DNA of 12,549 bases from Thiotrichaceae bacterium. GTDB lineage: Bacteria > Pseudomonadota > Gammaproteobacteria > Thiotrichales > Thiotrichaceae. Both the position numbers and the translations under genes were made by a program. Of the stretch, positions 1 through 7,527 are shown one piece after another. The stretch is from positions 1-12,549 of the forward strand of contig JANTHA010000032.1 in NCBI GenBank assembly GCA_024762625.1, given 5' to 3'. The notes beneath the pieces are model-generated. The model was not told the DNA's origin. It saw only the letters and a program-made list of their open reading frames with translations, and searched no databases. The stretch's first letter is position 1. The number at the start of each line of letters is the position of its first letter.

Positions 1-1
1 G

Positions 2-1453
2 CTATCGTTGATCATGTACTATGGTCTTGGCTGGCTTAAGGGCGTAGCAGGCGCTGCAACCGCCTGGATCGCCGCAGCGCTGTTTATCATTGTTTATATT
101 TTCCTTGTCAGAATTGCCGTCAAATATCCTGATCTGGGTCGTAGTGATCAGATTAATGAAATACCCGAAGCCGGACCAGTGATTAAATCTGGTCTCTATT
201 TTCTATTGCCAGTGGTGGTGCTGATCTGGTGCCTCACTGTCGAACGCCTTTCACCAGCGCTATCAGCCTACTGGGCATCGCTTGGCATGATGTTTGTTTT
301 GTTCACCCACAAATATCTGAAAGCGGTGATGCGCGGCGAATCAGATGCAATGAAACGCTGGAGCGAAGGCTGGGACGATTTCAAGGAAGGCATGGTTGCA
401 GGCGCGCGCAACATGATCGGCATCGGCATCGCAACCGCCGCAGCGGGCATCATCATCGGCACGGTGACGCTGACCGGCATTGGTCTGGTGATGGCCGATC
501 TGGTTGAATTTATTTCCGGCGGTAATTTGATCATCATGCTTTTGTTAACCGCCGGCATCAGCCTGTTACTGGGCATGGGATTGCCCACCACCGCCAATTA
601 CATCGTGGTTTCTTCATTGATGGCGCCGGTGATAGTCACACTGGGAGCACAATCCGGACTGATTGTGCCATTGATCGCGGTGCATCTGTTTGTGTTCTAT
701 TTCGGCATACTTGCAGATGATACGCCGCCGGTCGGTCTCGCCGCTTACGCCGCTGCGGCTATTTCGGGAGGCGACCCAATCAAGACCGGCATTCAAGGCT
801 TCATGTATGACATTCGCACCGGCATCCTGCCTTTCATGTTTATTTTTAATACAGAACTACTCATGATCGGCATCAAAAATCCGTTTCATCTGCTTATCGT
901 CGTGGTTTCCGCAGTGGCCGCCATGATGTTGTTCGCCGCCGCCACACAGGGCTGGTTCCTGACCAGAAACAAATGGTGGGAAACACTCGTATTATTGCTA
1001 ATCACCTTCATATTGTTCCGCCCCGGCTTTTTCATGGATAGGCTCTATCCCCCGCTTAAAACCGTCGAACCGACAAAAATTTATGAAGTCGCAGAACAGT
1101 TACCCGACAAGGCGCAAATTCGCGTTCAAGTCAAAGGAGAAACGCTGGAAGGCAGACCAGTTGATAAAATCGTAATGCTGCCCGTGGGCGACAAGGCGTC
1201 TGGCAAGGAACGTCTGCAAAAAGCGGCGGGGCTGGAGTTACGCGAAGAAAACGGCAAGCTGATTATCGACAATCTGGTGTTTGGCGGCGTCGCCGAAAAA
1301 CAGAAGCTGGATTTCGACTGGGAAATCGCCAGCGTACAGATCGAAAACGAACGCCCCGCCAAACAGTGGTTTTACCTGCTTGCCATACTGCTGTTTGGAC
1401 TGGTCTGGCTCAGTCAAAAACAACGGATTCACAGGGAGGTACAGAATGTTTGA
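2..1453 (+). CDS. TRAP transporter fused permease, 3' part (5'-truncated by window edge)
   Basis: Inner-membrane permease of a tripartite ATP-independent periplasmic (TRAP) transporter, which imports an organic solute using an ion gradient and a periplasmic binding protein. The frame is open to the window edge, so the gene starts upstream; fused 4TM/12TM family members are roughly twice this length. Counting from the codon at 8, the DctM-type core includes GMGLPTTANYIV (189-200) and ADDTPPVGLAAYAAAA (236-251), both typical of this permease group. Hydrophobic segments fill about 15-345. A soluble stretch at about 350-450 and a last membrane helix (about 453-469) match the DUF3394 tail found on fused TRAP permeases. 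The stop overlaps the following usp gene by 8 bp, so the two are probably translated together. The binding protein, probably TAXI type, would lie left of the window. Substrate cannot be told. Family call is secure. Confidence 0.93.
   Translation, partial: LSLIMYYGLGWLKGVAGAATAWIAAALFIIVYIFLVRIAVKYPDLGRSDQINEIPEAGPVIKSGLYFLLPVVVLIWCLTVERLSPALSAYWASLGMMFVLFTHKYLKAVMRGESDAMKRWSEGWDDFKEGMVAGARNMIGIGIATAAAGIIIGTVTLTGIGLVMADLVEFISGGNLIIMLLLTAGISLLLGMGLPTTANYIVVSSLMAPVIVTLGAQSGLIVPLIAVHLFVFYFGILADDTPPVGLAAYAAAAISGGDPIKTGIQGFMYDIRTGILPFMFIFNTELLMIGIKNPFHLLIVVVSAVAAMMLFAAATQGWFLTRNKWWETLVLLLITFILFRPGFFMDRLYPPLKTVEPTKIYEVAEQLPDKAQIRVQVKGETLEGRPVDKIVMLPVGDKASGKERLQKAAGLELREENGKLIIDNLVFGGVAEKQKLDFDWEIASVQIENERPAKQWFYLLAILLFGLVWLSQKQRIHREVQNV
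1433..1440 (+). promoter_or_regulatory. Ribosome binding site of the usp gene
   Basis: AGGGAGGT lies 5 nt before the ATG at 1446, inside the end of the TRAP permease gene. It is the strongest Shine-Dalgarno on the + strand of this window and decides the usp start against upstream in-frame alternatives. Confidence 0.75.
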
Positions 1454-1871
1454 CAAAATACTGGTTCCGGTAGATTTATCCACCGAAGACGTCACCCGGA
1501 CGCTGTGCCAGACCGCCAACGATCTGGCTGAAAAATACCGCGCTGAAATCCGCCTGATGACGGTGATGCCTGACTATGGCATGCCGCTGGTTGCGAGCTA
1601 TTTCCCGGATGATGCACAGGACAAACTCAAACAGGACATGATGCAGCAACTGGAGAAACTCGCCAAAGAGATGATTACCGTTAAGGTCAGCATTCATCTG
1701 GATCAGGGTAAACGCGTCAATGAAGTACTCAGGGAGATCGAAAACTACCAGCCTGATCTGGTATGCCTGGGTTGCCGACCCAAGCTTTCGCGAAACAGCC
1801 AGTTTCTGCTTGGTTCATTCGCCTCCGGCATCAGCGACCGCGCACCCTGTTCGGTGCTGATTGTAAGATAG
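1446..1871 (+). CDS. Universal stress protein (UspA family) linked to TRAP transporter
   Basis: Small cytoplasmic Usp-fold protein of 141 aa, the usual single-domain length. It opens with MFDKILVPVDLS, the typical first strand and Asp of the family, and ends with APCSVLIVR. The nucleotide-binding loop near the C terminus is recognisable as G109-C-R-P112 ... G123-S124. The second glycine of the usual G-2x-G-9x-G(S/T) motif is Pro, and the loop is one residue longer, so ATP binding is not assured. The ATG at 1446 is chosen because a strong Shine-Dalgarno lies just upstream and the family N terminus begins there; the frame stays open further upstream inside the TRAP gene. The 8-bp overlap suggests co-translation. 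Known precedent: TeaD, a Usp encoded with the TeaABC TRAP transporter of Halomonas elongata, binds ATP and modulates uptake. A similar role here is inference. Confidence 0.92.
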   Translation: MFDKILVPVDLSTEDVTRTLCQTANDLAEKYRAEIRLMTVMPDYGMPLVASYFPDDAQDKLKQDMMQQLEKLAKEMITVKVSIHLDQGKRVNEVLREIENYQPDLVCLGCRPKLSRNSQFLLGSFASGISDRAPCSVLIVR

Positions 1872-1898
1872 TCAGGCTTGATAATCCGCTCACCTGGC

Positions 1899-1943
1899 TA
1901 CGTCTCGTACGTCTCGTACGTCTCATACGCCTCGTACGTCTCG
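1899..1943. repeat. Minisatellite, five tandem 9-bp units (TACGTCTCG)
   Basis: Five head-to-tail copies: 1899-1907, 1908-1916 and 1935-1943 are TACGTCTCG, 1917-1925 is TACGTCTCA and 1926-1934 is TACGCCTCG. The period is a multiple of three. On the - strand the array forms the last codons of the ABC ATPase gene as Arg-Asp-Val/Arg-Gly-Val. The A at 1925 makes the - strand codon TGA, which ends the gene inside the array. Unit junctions create CGTACG palindromes, so the array can also pair with itself. It sits in the 51-bp gap between convergent genes and extends into the ATPase gene. Confidence 0.9.
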
Positions 1944-2675
1944 AATATGCCGCCTGAACTGTTGCATAATTGGTGTTGCAGAGTGTTTCAACAGTGCATC
2001 AAATGTGCCTGACTCCACTATCCCGCCCTGCTCAAGTATAATCAAATCCTGCGCCAATTCGGCTGCCTCAAACGGGTCATGCGTAACCAGAACCAGGGTA
2101 ATGCCTTGCTGTTGCGCCAGGTTTGTAATCTGTTTAATCAAATCCTGTTTGGTAATCAGATCCAGTCCGGAAAACGGCTCATCAAGCAGCAAAAAATCCG
2201 GCCTTGAGACTATCGCCCTGGCAAGCGCCAGCCTTTGTTGCTGGCCGCCGGAAATTTCGGAAGGCTTACGATTGCGAAGCGCTGCGACGCCGCAAAGTTG
2301 CAATGCCTCATTCACCCTTGTGCGTAGCTCTGATCGGGCGATATTTTTCGCCGCCAACACTAAGGCCACATTTTCAAAAACGCTCAGGTTTGGCCAAAGC
2401 GCCAAATCCTGAAACACCAGCCCTACTCCCCTTTGATGAGGCGCCCGGATTATTTTCCCCGCCACAGAAACCAGCTCGTCATTGATCAGTATTTCACCCT
2501 TATCCGGTCGGTCAAGACCCGCAATCAGCCTGAGCAAAGTTGATTTGCCGCAACCGGATGAACCAATAATTGCAAGGTGGCGGCCTGACCCGACTCTAAA
2601 AGAAAGTTGTTGCAACGCCATGACATCGCCGAAGCGTTTATCAACTTTTTGCAGCACAATTTGTTTCAAACTCAT
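1923..2675 (-). CDS. ABC transporter ATPase, FbpC/PotA-like importer type
   Basis: Cytoplasmic ATPase that powers the ABC importer encoded just upstream; 250 aa. All nucleotide-binding motifs are intact: Walker A GSSGCGKST (38-46), Q-loop Gln89 in VFQD, signature SGGQQ (142-146), Walker B FLLLDE (161-166), D-loop GLD (170-172) and H-loop His198. It is shorter than FbpC/PotA-type ATPases of about 350 aa because the C-terminal regulatory (TOBE) domain is absent. The ATG at 2675 is chosen because it overlaps the permease stop as ATGA and has GAGGAAG 5 nt upstream; a start 24 codons earlier would lie deep in the permease gene. The last six codons (RDVRGV) lie in a 9-bp minisatellite, and the stop arises from a variant unit. 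Without it the frame would run ten codons more, through the array into flanking DNA. Confidence 0.93.
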   Translation of the reverse strand: MSLKQIVLQKVDKRFGDVMALQQLSFRVGSGRHLAIIGSSGCGKSTLLRLIAGLDRPDKGEILINDELVSVAGKIIRAPHQRGVGLVFQDLALWPNLSVFENVALVLAAKNIARSELRTRVNEALQLCGVAALRNRKPSEISGGQQQRLALARAIVSRPDFLLLDEPFSGLDLITKQDLIKQITNLAQQQGITLVLVTHDPFEAAELAQDLIILEQGGIVESGTFDALLKHSATPIMQQFRRHIRDVRGV

Positions 2676-4105
2676 GCTGACTTCCTCACTAACACATGCC
2701 AGAACAGGATAAGTAGTATAGCGGATAGGCCGATATAAAGCAGACAAAGCGTGGAAACCAGCGATTCCGATGCATTCGCCATCACTGTAAAAATGCTGAG
2801 TGGAAAGGAATCTTCTCCGGGAGGTCTCAATAACAAAACCGTTCCGATCTCAGAGGAAGCCAGTAAGGAAATGATCAGCACAGACAGGGCCAGTGCAGGC
2901 GCTAAAAAGGGCGCAATAATCCGCCAATAGAAAACAATCATGGACACGCCAGAAATTCTGGCTGCATCAAACCATGAATCTGAAACTGCGGAATAGCGTT
3001 TCAGCACCAGCAGTATTGCTACCGGACTAAAATGAATCCCCAGCGCCAGGCCAACAATCAAACGGCTGCGGAATAGCCAGTCCCAGCTTGCGGATAATGA
3101 ACTACCCAATTGAATGATGCTAACCGCCAGAAATGAGCTGGGAACAACCATGATCAGCAAAGCCAGAGTTATAATCAGAATCGCTCTTTTTTTACCTGCG
3201 AACAACATCACCACGCCAATGGCAATCAAGGTTCCGATAAAACCCGCGCTCAAGGCATAAAACAAGGTATTGGCGACGGTGCGAATCAATTCATGAAAAG
3301 CATAATCCAGAGCAAAACCATGCAGCACAGGTTTGATCAGGCCCAAAAAGGGCATGCCCAATAGAAACAACAGCATCAAGATATAAACCATTGGAGCAAA
3401 ACGACGAACCTTTTTGTTGTGCGCCAATCTGCTTGCCGTTGTTTCTTTCGCCAATAGCGCGCTAGACAGGCGCGGCCCATACCAGACAATAAATGGCAGA
3501 CTGACAACAATCGCCACCAGCGCCAGAATCAGACTTTGACGCCTCGCCAGATCAAAATCATACAACGCTGAAAAGCTCACCAGAATCTCGCTGGCGGCCC
3601 CGGAAAAACCAAAAATCTGTCCTGGCCCCGGATCGGAAAGCGTCATAATTGCCGCCAGCAGCGTTGTCAGAAAAGTGATCGGCAATGCACGCTTCATCAA
3701 GCGCGCAAACACCCAGCCATCAGAACCGGCAAGACGATAAGCGTCAATCTGGGTTCCTGACAGGCTTTTAGTCGCCAGAAATGCAGCAAACACCGCAAGC
3801 GGCGTCGCAAAGGCCGCAAAGACATAAACCGGAGCCAGACCCCGCAATACTTTATTATCAAGCGTGATATGCGCTAAATCCAGGATCTGCGAAAGGCCAA
3901 TCGCCCATAGAAAAGACGGAACCATGAGCGGCAAGGCCAGCAAGGCTAGAAACAGACGTCTTCCCCTGAAAGCATAAATCGCGGTCGCTGTACCCATCGG
4001 TAAACCAATTGCGATGGCGAACAACAGCACTGATATGGCTACCAGCAAACTTCTCACAATTGCGGCGTTAAAATCGCCGCTAAATAGCCAGTCTGCGAAC
4101 TCCAA
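2672..4105 (-). CDS. ABC transporter permease, two-domain FbpB-like
   Basis: Inner-membrane channel subunit of a binding-protein-dependent importer; 477 aa, in the usual range of fused FbpB-type permeases. Two BPD_transp_1 halves are visible. The first has its EAA-type cytoplasmic loop at about 121-142 (DAYRLAG ... RALP). The second has it at about 380-399 (DAARISG ... RIIAP), following the family pattern of a small/acidic start, a Gly and a terminal Pro. These loops dock on the ATPase encoded next. About ten to twelve hydrophobic helices are evident, the first at 14-36. The start taken is TTG at 4105, two bases after the binding-protein stop. It has no strong Shine-Dalgarno, so translation probably depends on coupling; the first internal ATG (residue 37) would remove the first helix. 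The gene overlaps the ATPase by 4 bp. Confidence 0.9.
   Translation of the reverse strand: MEFADWLFSGDFNAAIVRSLLVAISVLLFAIAIGLPMGTATAIYAFRGRRLFLALLALPLMVPSFLWAIGLSQILDLAHITLDNKVLRGLAPVYVFAAFATPLAVFAAFLATKSLSGTQIDAYRLAGSDGWVFARLMKRALPITFLTTLLAAIMTLSDPGPGQIFGFSGAASEILVSFSALYDFDLARRQSLILALVAIVVSLPFIVWYGPRLSSALLAKETTASRLAHNKKVRRFAPMVYILMLLFLLGMPFLGLIKPVLHGFALDYAFHELIRTVANTLFYALSAGFIGTLIAIGVVMLFAGKKRAILIITLALLIMVVPSSFLAVSIIQLGSSLSASWDWLFRSRLIVGLALGIHFSPVAILLVLKRYSAVSDSWFDAARISGVSMIVFYWRIIAPFLAPALALSVLIISLLASSEIGTVLLLRPPGEDSFPLSIFTVMANASESLVSTLCLLYIGLSAILLILFWHVLVRKSA
2681..2687 (-). promoter_or_regulatory. Ribosome binding site of the ABC ATPase gene
   Basis: GAGGAAG on the - strand, 5 nt before the ATG at 2675 and inside the end of the permease gene. 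It fixes the start at the ATGA overlap. Confidence 0.7.
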
Positions 4106-4107
4106 AG

Positions 4108-5184
4108 CTAAAAGTCTGCCACCCAGTCTTTCAGAAACCCTCTGGAAAGGGTTTGCAGCTTTTCTGCAAGCTGACTGTAGTCCACCCGCATTGGATGCAA
4201 TTTATTCAGCGCAGGAAATATTTCCGGACCAGCCAGACCAGGCCTGAGCGGTATCTGCGCCGCCTCGCCCCTGGCGAGCATTGCTTCGCTTTCCGGGGAC
4301 AACAAAAAGTCGATAAATTTTCTGGCGTTATCAGGATGCGGCGCTTGAGCGATCAATACGGCCGCATTGGGAACAATCAGCACGCCCAGCCCTTCGATGC
4401 CGGATTTGGCAGGGTCGTTATCCGGGAAAACCATGCCAACCGGTTTGCCATCGCGCAACGCTGTATAAGCGTCATCGGTATCGGTCACGCCATAGGCGCA
4501 CGCGCCAGAAGATACGCGCCTGCGCACTTCGCCATTGGAGGAAAGCAATTGCAATTTATTCTTTTTAAGCCTGGTAAAAAACTGTTTCGCCTTTTCATCC
4601 CCCAGTAATTCAAATAATGCTGCTGCTTGCATGGAGGTGGTGCCAAACAATGGGTTAGCCATACAGACCTTTCCGCTGAATGACGGATTGAGTAAATCCA
4701 TGATCGACGCAGGCCGTTGTTGTTCAGTAACTTCATTTTTATTAAAAAGAATAATTCTGGCGCGCGCCGAGAAGCCTGTCCAGTATCCATTCGCATCGCT
4801 AAAACGCACCGGCAGGCCTTTTGCAGCGGGAGAATGATAGGGGGCAGCCACGCCCTTGTCCTTCAAAACGGCTGCGCGAACTGGATCCCCGCTCCAGAAA
4901 ACATCCGCTCTGGGGCGCTTTTTTTCCGCAATCAAGCGGTTCAACAGACCGGTGCTTTTGGTTTCTTCGGTATCGCTTACCAGCCTGACCCTGACGCCGC
5001 TTTGCTTTTCAAACTGCTTTGCAAGCGGACGCGCAAAGACATCATCCACCGACGTATATACGACCACTTCCGGCGCGTTGTCTGCGCTTGCCAAAAAACC
5101 AAACAGCACCATGCAAACGCTTATCGCACAGGTCAGAAAAAATTTAACCGTTTGTTTTAGCCTTTCCATTTTATGACTTGCCAT
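4108..5184 (-). CDS. Periplasmic solute-binding protein, FbpA/IdiA-like, of an ABC importer
   Basis: Secreted receptor that delivers substrate to the adjacent permease; 358 aa, normal for the family. A Sec signal peptide is clear: Lys/Arg-rich start, hydrophobic core at about 14-31, probable cleavage after ASA (34). The mature protein opens with the first-strand pattern VVVYTSVDD (40-48), followed by TEETKSTGL (72-80) and PRADVFWSGDP (91-101), as in Fe(III)-type binding proteins. Where I align the iron-binding Tyr-Tyr of FbpA, this protein reads GVTDTDDAY (232-240). Iron as substrate is therefore doubtful. The ATG at 5184 is preferred because AGGA lies 10 nt upstream; it overlaps the preceding gene by 14 bp. 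An alternative ATG at 5169 keeps most of the signal peptide. The longest open frame starts at 5229, inside the preceding gene. Confidence 0.9.
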   Translation of the reverse strand: MASHKMERLKQTVKFFLTCAISVCMVLFGFLASADNAPEVVVYTSVDDVFARPLAKQFEKQSGVRVRLVSDTEETKSTGLLNRLIAEKKRPRADVFWSGDPVRAAVLKDKGVAAPYHSPAAKGLPVRFSDANGYWTGFSARARIILFNKNEVTEQQRPASIMDLLNPSFSGKVCMANPLFGTTSMQAAALFELLGDEKAKQFFTRLKKNKLQLLSSNGEVRRRVSSGACAYGVTDTDDAYTALRDGKPVGMVFPDNDPAKSGIEGLGVLIVPNAAVLIAQAPHPDNARKFIDFLLSPESEAMLARGEAAQIPLRPGLAGPEIFPALNKLHPMRVDYSQLAEKLQTLSRGFLKDWVADF

Positions 5185-5866
5185 TCTGTTGTGATCCTGT
5201 TTCGCTGGAGCCGAAGCTGAAGTCGTCAAACTCCGTCACGCTGTCCGCCTTGGTCCAGACGCCCACCGCGCCCGGCCCGCTGATATGCGCATCGTCAAGT
5301 TCAATCATCTTATGCCCCTGAAATCTGACAATAATATGCGCGCCCTTAAAATCGACCCGCAGACTCTGCCACACATTGTTTTTAACCGGCAAGTCATCCG
5401 GAACGTCGCGGTACTGGATGGTTTTGCGTCTACCGTTTTTAACATAATAAAGGGAGACATTATTCTCCAGCGCATTGGCTCTGGCGACATAGTAGTTATT
5501 GGCGTCTTTGCCACGCCAGATTAGCCCCGCCGCCTGATCTACCTTTCCCGAAAGCGGCTTGAATTTTACCTCGACAAAGCCGTCGCCGAAACGCGCGCCA
5601 CGATAAATACACCAGGGAAAAGCGCCAGCGCCGGACTGTTTTAGCGCTAAAGGCTTGCTGGGCGCGGTTTGATCCTCTACCAGCTCCCAGTGAGGCGAAC
5701 CACGGCCGGTCGCGCCAGCAATCCAGTCCTGCGGCAATGCGCCAGCCTGCCCCTGATCGAAATGGATGGTTTTTATCTGTATGTCGCTGGCTTGCGCCGA
5801 ACATAACGCGATGGAAAGCGCTAAACTGACGGAAACACTCATTATAAACTGGATCAACCTGCTCAT
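5171..5866 (-). CDS. Secreted LamG/DUF1080-like beta-sandwich protein
   Basis: Predicted periplasmic protein of 231 aa with a signal peptide (cleavage probably after AQA, residue 26). The rest resembles the concanavalin-like jelly-roll domain of DUF1080/LamG proteins: FDQGQAGALPQDW near 36-48, GDGFVEVKFKPLSG (94-107), GLIWRGKDANNYYVARAN (114-131), WQSLRVDFKG (166-175), and a closing GVWTKADSVTEFDDFSF (202-218). Such domains often bind or hydrolyse sugars, but no catalytic residue can be assigned. The polar tail after about 219 seems disordered. ATG 5866 has AAGGAT 8 nt upstream. It is the first gene of a four-gene unit, overlapping the binding-protein gene by 14 bp, so it probably serves the same transport system. 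The fold call is fairly safe; function is unknown. Confidence 0.8.
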   Translation of the reverse strand: MSRLIQFIMSVSVSLALSIALCSAQASDIQIKTIHFDQGQAGALPQDWIAGATGRGSPHWELVEDQTAPSKPLALKQSGAGAFPWCIYRGARFGDGFVEVKFKPLSGKVDQAAGLIWRGKDANNYYVARANALENNVSLYYVKNGRRKTIQYRDVPDDLPVKNNVWQSLRVDFKGAHIIVRFQGHKMIELDDAHISGPGAVGVWTKADSVTEFDDFSFGSSETGSQQNGKS

Positions 5867-5902
5867 GATGCTATCCTTAAATCATAAGAAATATCGGTTT
5901 TA

Positions 5903-5911
5903 ATCATAGCA
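5903..5911 (-). promoter_or_regulatory. Candidate extended -10 promoter of the four-gene ABC operon
   Basis: On the - strand TGCTATGAT (TGn plus TATGAT, 5 of 6 to TATAAT) lies 36 nt before the ATG at 5866, in the only gap ahead of the operon. No good -35 is at 16-18 nt. A second possible promoter, TTGACC with TATTTT 16 nt on, overlaps the stop of the glycosylase gene. Motif matching by eye only. Confidence 0.4.
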
Positions 5912-5958
5912 CTCATTATTAAGGCCATAAGCACAAAATAGCGTTTTACTGTATCAGG

Positions 5959-6504
5959 TCAAGTGAATTTCAATGCGTCTTTCCAGATCGCCAATTTTTG
6001 TTGTTTATTCAGGCTCGCCATGGCGGGACTGGTGGAAGGTAAACGCACCCTGCTTATGTTTTGCGCTTTTTCAGACAGCGTTGGGGCGACGCGCCGTTTG
6101 AATTCCTGTTCGGCTTTTGCGCCATTAAATGCAATCAGTTCAATCGTGGCGTGGCGTTTCAGCAAGGCTGCAAAATCATTGATCCGGATACTCTTGTTTT
6201 TGATGGAAGAATCCAGGCTGCCTTCGCGCTGACACGACTGAAGCACATCCCATAATGCGATGCCGCATTGCGTCATGATAGCCAGCTTTTCCTGATAACA
6301 ACTGTCCGGCGGCATATTCAATAATTCCTGCATGATAAACCAGAACGCATTTTGCGGGTGCGCATAATACTGTTGTTCCCGTAGCGACTTTTCTCCCGGC
6401 ATGGAGCCCAGAATCAGCGTTCTTGGGCGTTTACCCAGCACAGGCGGAAAACAACGCTTTTGCAAGGAATCATTTTTTCTCATTTCAGCACAGGGAAAAC
6501 TCAC
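5959..6504 (-). CDS. DNA-deoxyinosine/uracil glycosylase (family 6 HDG-like, UDG superfamily)
   Basis: Base-excision-repair enzyme predicted to remove deaminated bases (hypoxanthine, possibly uracil) from DNA in the cytoplasm; 181 aa, close to the usual size. Motif 1 is [10 protein letters not shown] (32-41) followed by [12 protein letters not shown] (44-55), the hallmark of the hypoxanthine-DNA glycosylase group, which has Met where MUG/TDG has the catalytic Asn of GINPG. Asn52 in HPQNAFW is the likely catalytic Asn, equivalent to Asn39 in the characterised Methanosarcina enzyme as far as I can align from memory. Other conserved parts are IAFNG (124-128) and motif 2 LPSTSPA (155-161). The GTG at 6504 is taken because it overlaps the pyrD stop as GTGA and AAGGAA lies about 11 nt upstream; ATG at 6483 is the alternative. 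It is probably co-transcribed with pyrD. Confidence 0.9.
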   Translation of the reverse strand: MSFPCAEMRKNDSLQKRCFPPVLGKRPRTLILGSMPGEKSLREQQYYAHPQNAFWFIMQELLNMPPDSCYQEKLAIMTQCGIALWDVLQSCQREGSLDSSIKNKSIRINDFAALLKRHATIELIAFNGAKAEQEFKRRVAPTLSEKAQNISRVRLPSTSPAMASLNKQQKLAIWKDALKFT

Positions 6505-7514
6505 AGTCTGAGCAGTTCCTTAACCAGTCCAGGTCCCTGATAAATCAGCCCGGTATAAACCTGCAACAGGGAAGCGCCAGCCTCCAGCTTGGCGCGCGCA
6601 TCGCTAGCAGATGAAATACCGCCAACGCCGATGATCGGAATACGGTCTTGCAGAATAGCGTGAAAGCTGGCGATCGTCTTGGTTGACATGTCTCTCACGG
6701 GCGCGCCGCTCAAGCCACCTGCTTCATCGCCATGCGCCATTCCCTTGACCGCCTCGCGCGACAGCGTGGTATTGGTTGCGATCAGCGCATCCATCTGGTT
6801 ATCCAGTACAGCTTCAGCAATACCCTTTATTTCCTCGTCTGTGAGATCGGGCGCAACCTTGATCGCGATCGGTTTGTAGACGCGATAGTCGCTTACCAGT
6901 CTCATCTGCTCCGCCTTTAAAGCAGCCAGCAGTTTGTTAAGCTCTTTGCCATATTGAAGGTCGCGCAGACCAGGGGTGTTCGGCGATGAAATATTGATCG
7001 TAATATAAGAGGCGTAAGGATAGGCCTTGCGCAAGCCTTCAAGATAGTCCGCCGTGGCGTCTTCCACTGCAGTATCGAAATTCTTGCCGATATTGATGCC
7101 GATAATGCCATCAAAGCCATTCTCTCTGGCCGCATCCACCTGCTCAATCAGATAGTCGATGCCCTTGTTATTAAAACCCATGCGGTTGATGATCGCGCCG
7201 GCTTCAGGCAAGCGAAATAGTCGCGGCGCGGGATTGCCCGGTTGTGGTCGCGGCGTGACTGTGCCGATCTCAATAAAACCGAAACCCAGCGCAGATAAGG
7301 CTTCGATGTACTCGCCGTTCTTGTCCAGCCCCGCCGCCAGACCTATCCGGTTTGGAAATTTTATACCCATGACTTCAACGGGTTTTTCCATGTTTTCAGG
7401 CGTAAAAAACTTGAGTAAACCAAGTTTGTGAAATAAAGAAAGAGCGCCCAGGCTAACATGATGCGCCGTTTCAGGCGGCAGCAGGAAAAGAAGTTTTCGT
7501 ACGAATTTATACAT
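6501..7514 (-). CDS. pyrD: Dihydroorotate dehydrogenase (quinone), class 2
   Basis: FMN enzyme of the inner-membrane face that oxidises dihydroorotate to orotate with quinone as acceptor, the fourth step of de novo UMP synthesis. It is 337 aa, matching class 2 enzymes. The N-terminal membrane-associating helices [19 protein letters not shown] (1-19) mark class 2. FMN and substrate regions are visible: [10 protein letters not shown] (58-67, Lys66), [19 protein letters not shown] (84-102), NRMGFNN (110-116), [11 protein letters not shown] (174-184) with the catalytic Ser177 expected in class 2, IKVAPDL (218-224), ATNTT (246-250) and IIGVGGI (294-300). The ATG at 7514 matches the family N terminus although no clear Shine-Dalgarno precedes it. 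The stop overlaps the glycosylase start by 4 bp. A repeat arm ends 13 nt before the start codon. Confidence 0.97.
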   Translation of the reverse strand: MYKFVRKLLFLLPPETAHHVSLGALSLFHKLGLLKFFTPENMEKPVEVMGIKFPNRIGLAAGLDKNGEYIEALSALGFGFIEIGTVTPRPQPGNPAPRLFRLPEAGAIINRMGFNNKGIDYLIEQVDAARENGFDGIIGINIGKNFDTAVEDATADYLEGLRKAYPYASYITINISSPNTPGLRDLQYGKELNKLLAALKAEQMRLVSDYRVYKPIAIKVAPDLTDEEIKGIAEAVLDNQMDALIATNTTLSREAVKGMAHGDEAGGLSGAPVRDMSTKTIASFHAILQDRIPIIGVGGISSASDARAKLEAGASLLQVYTGLIYQGPGLVKELLRL

Positions 7515-7527
7515 GGTGATGCATGAT

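Noticed and set aside
1281..1445. Longer N terminus for the usp gene
   Set aside because: The extension lies inside the TRAP gene; the Usp fold begins at MFDKILVPVD with a strong Shine-Dalgarno.
1872..1922. Bidirectional terminator between the convergent usp and ATPase genes
   Set aside because: No GC-rich stem with T-run is seen; only the repeat palindromes could fold, which is not enough.
1899..1943. Tandem repeats as a CRISPR array
   Set aside because: Units are 9 bp with no spacers; it is a minisatellite inside a coding sequence.
1763..1957. Open frame of 64 codons on the + strand with repeated Arg-Leu-Val
   Set aside because: It is a shadow of the usp gene running into the minisatellite; no Shine-Dalgarno and no family resemblance.
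2676..2747. 24-residue N-terminal extension of the ABC ATPase
   Set aside because: It would overlap the permease gene deeply; the ATGA overlap and GAGGAAG site support 2675.
4108..5866. Calling the ABC operon an iron transporter (fbpABC)
   Set aside because: The Tyr-Tyr pair is absent in the aligned position and the Fur-like site is weak, so no symbols were assigned.
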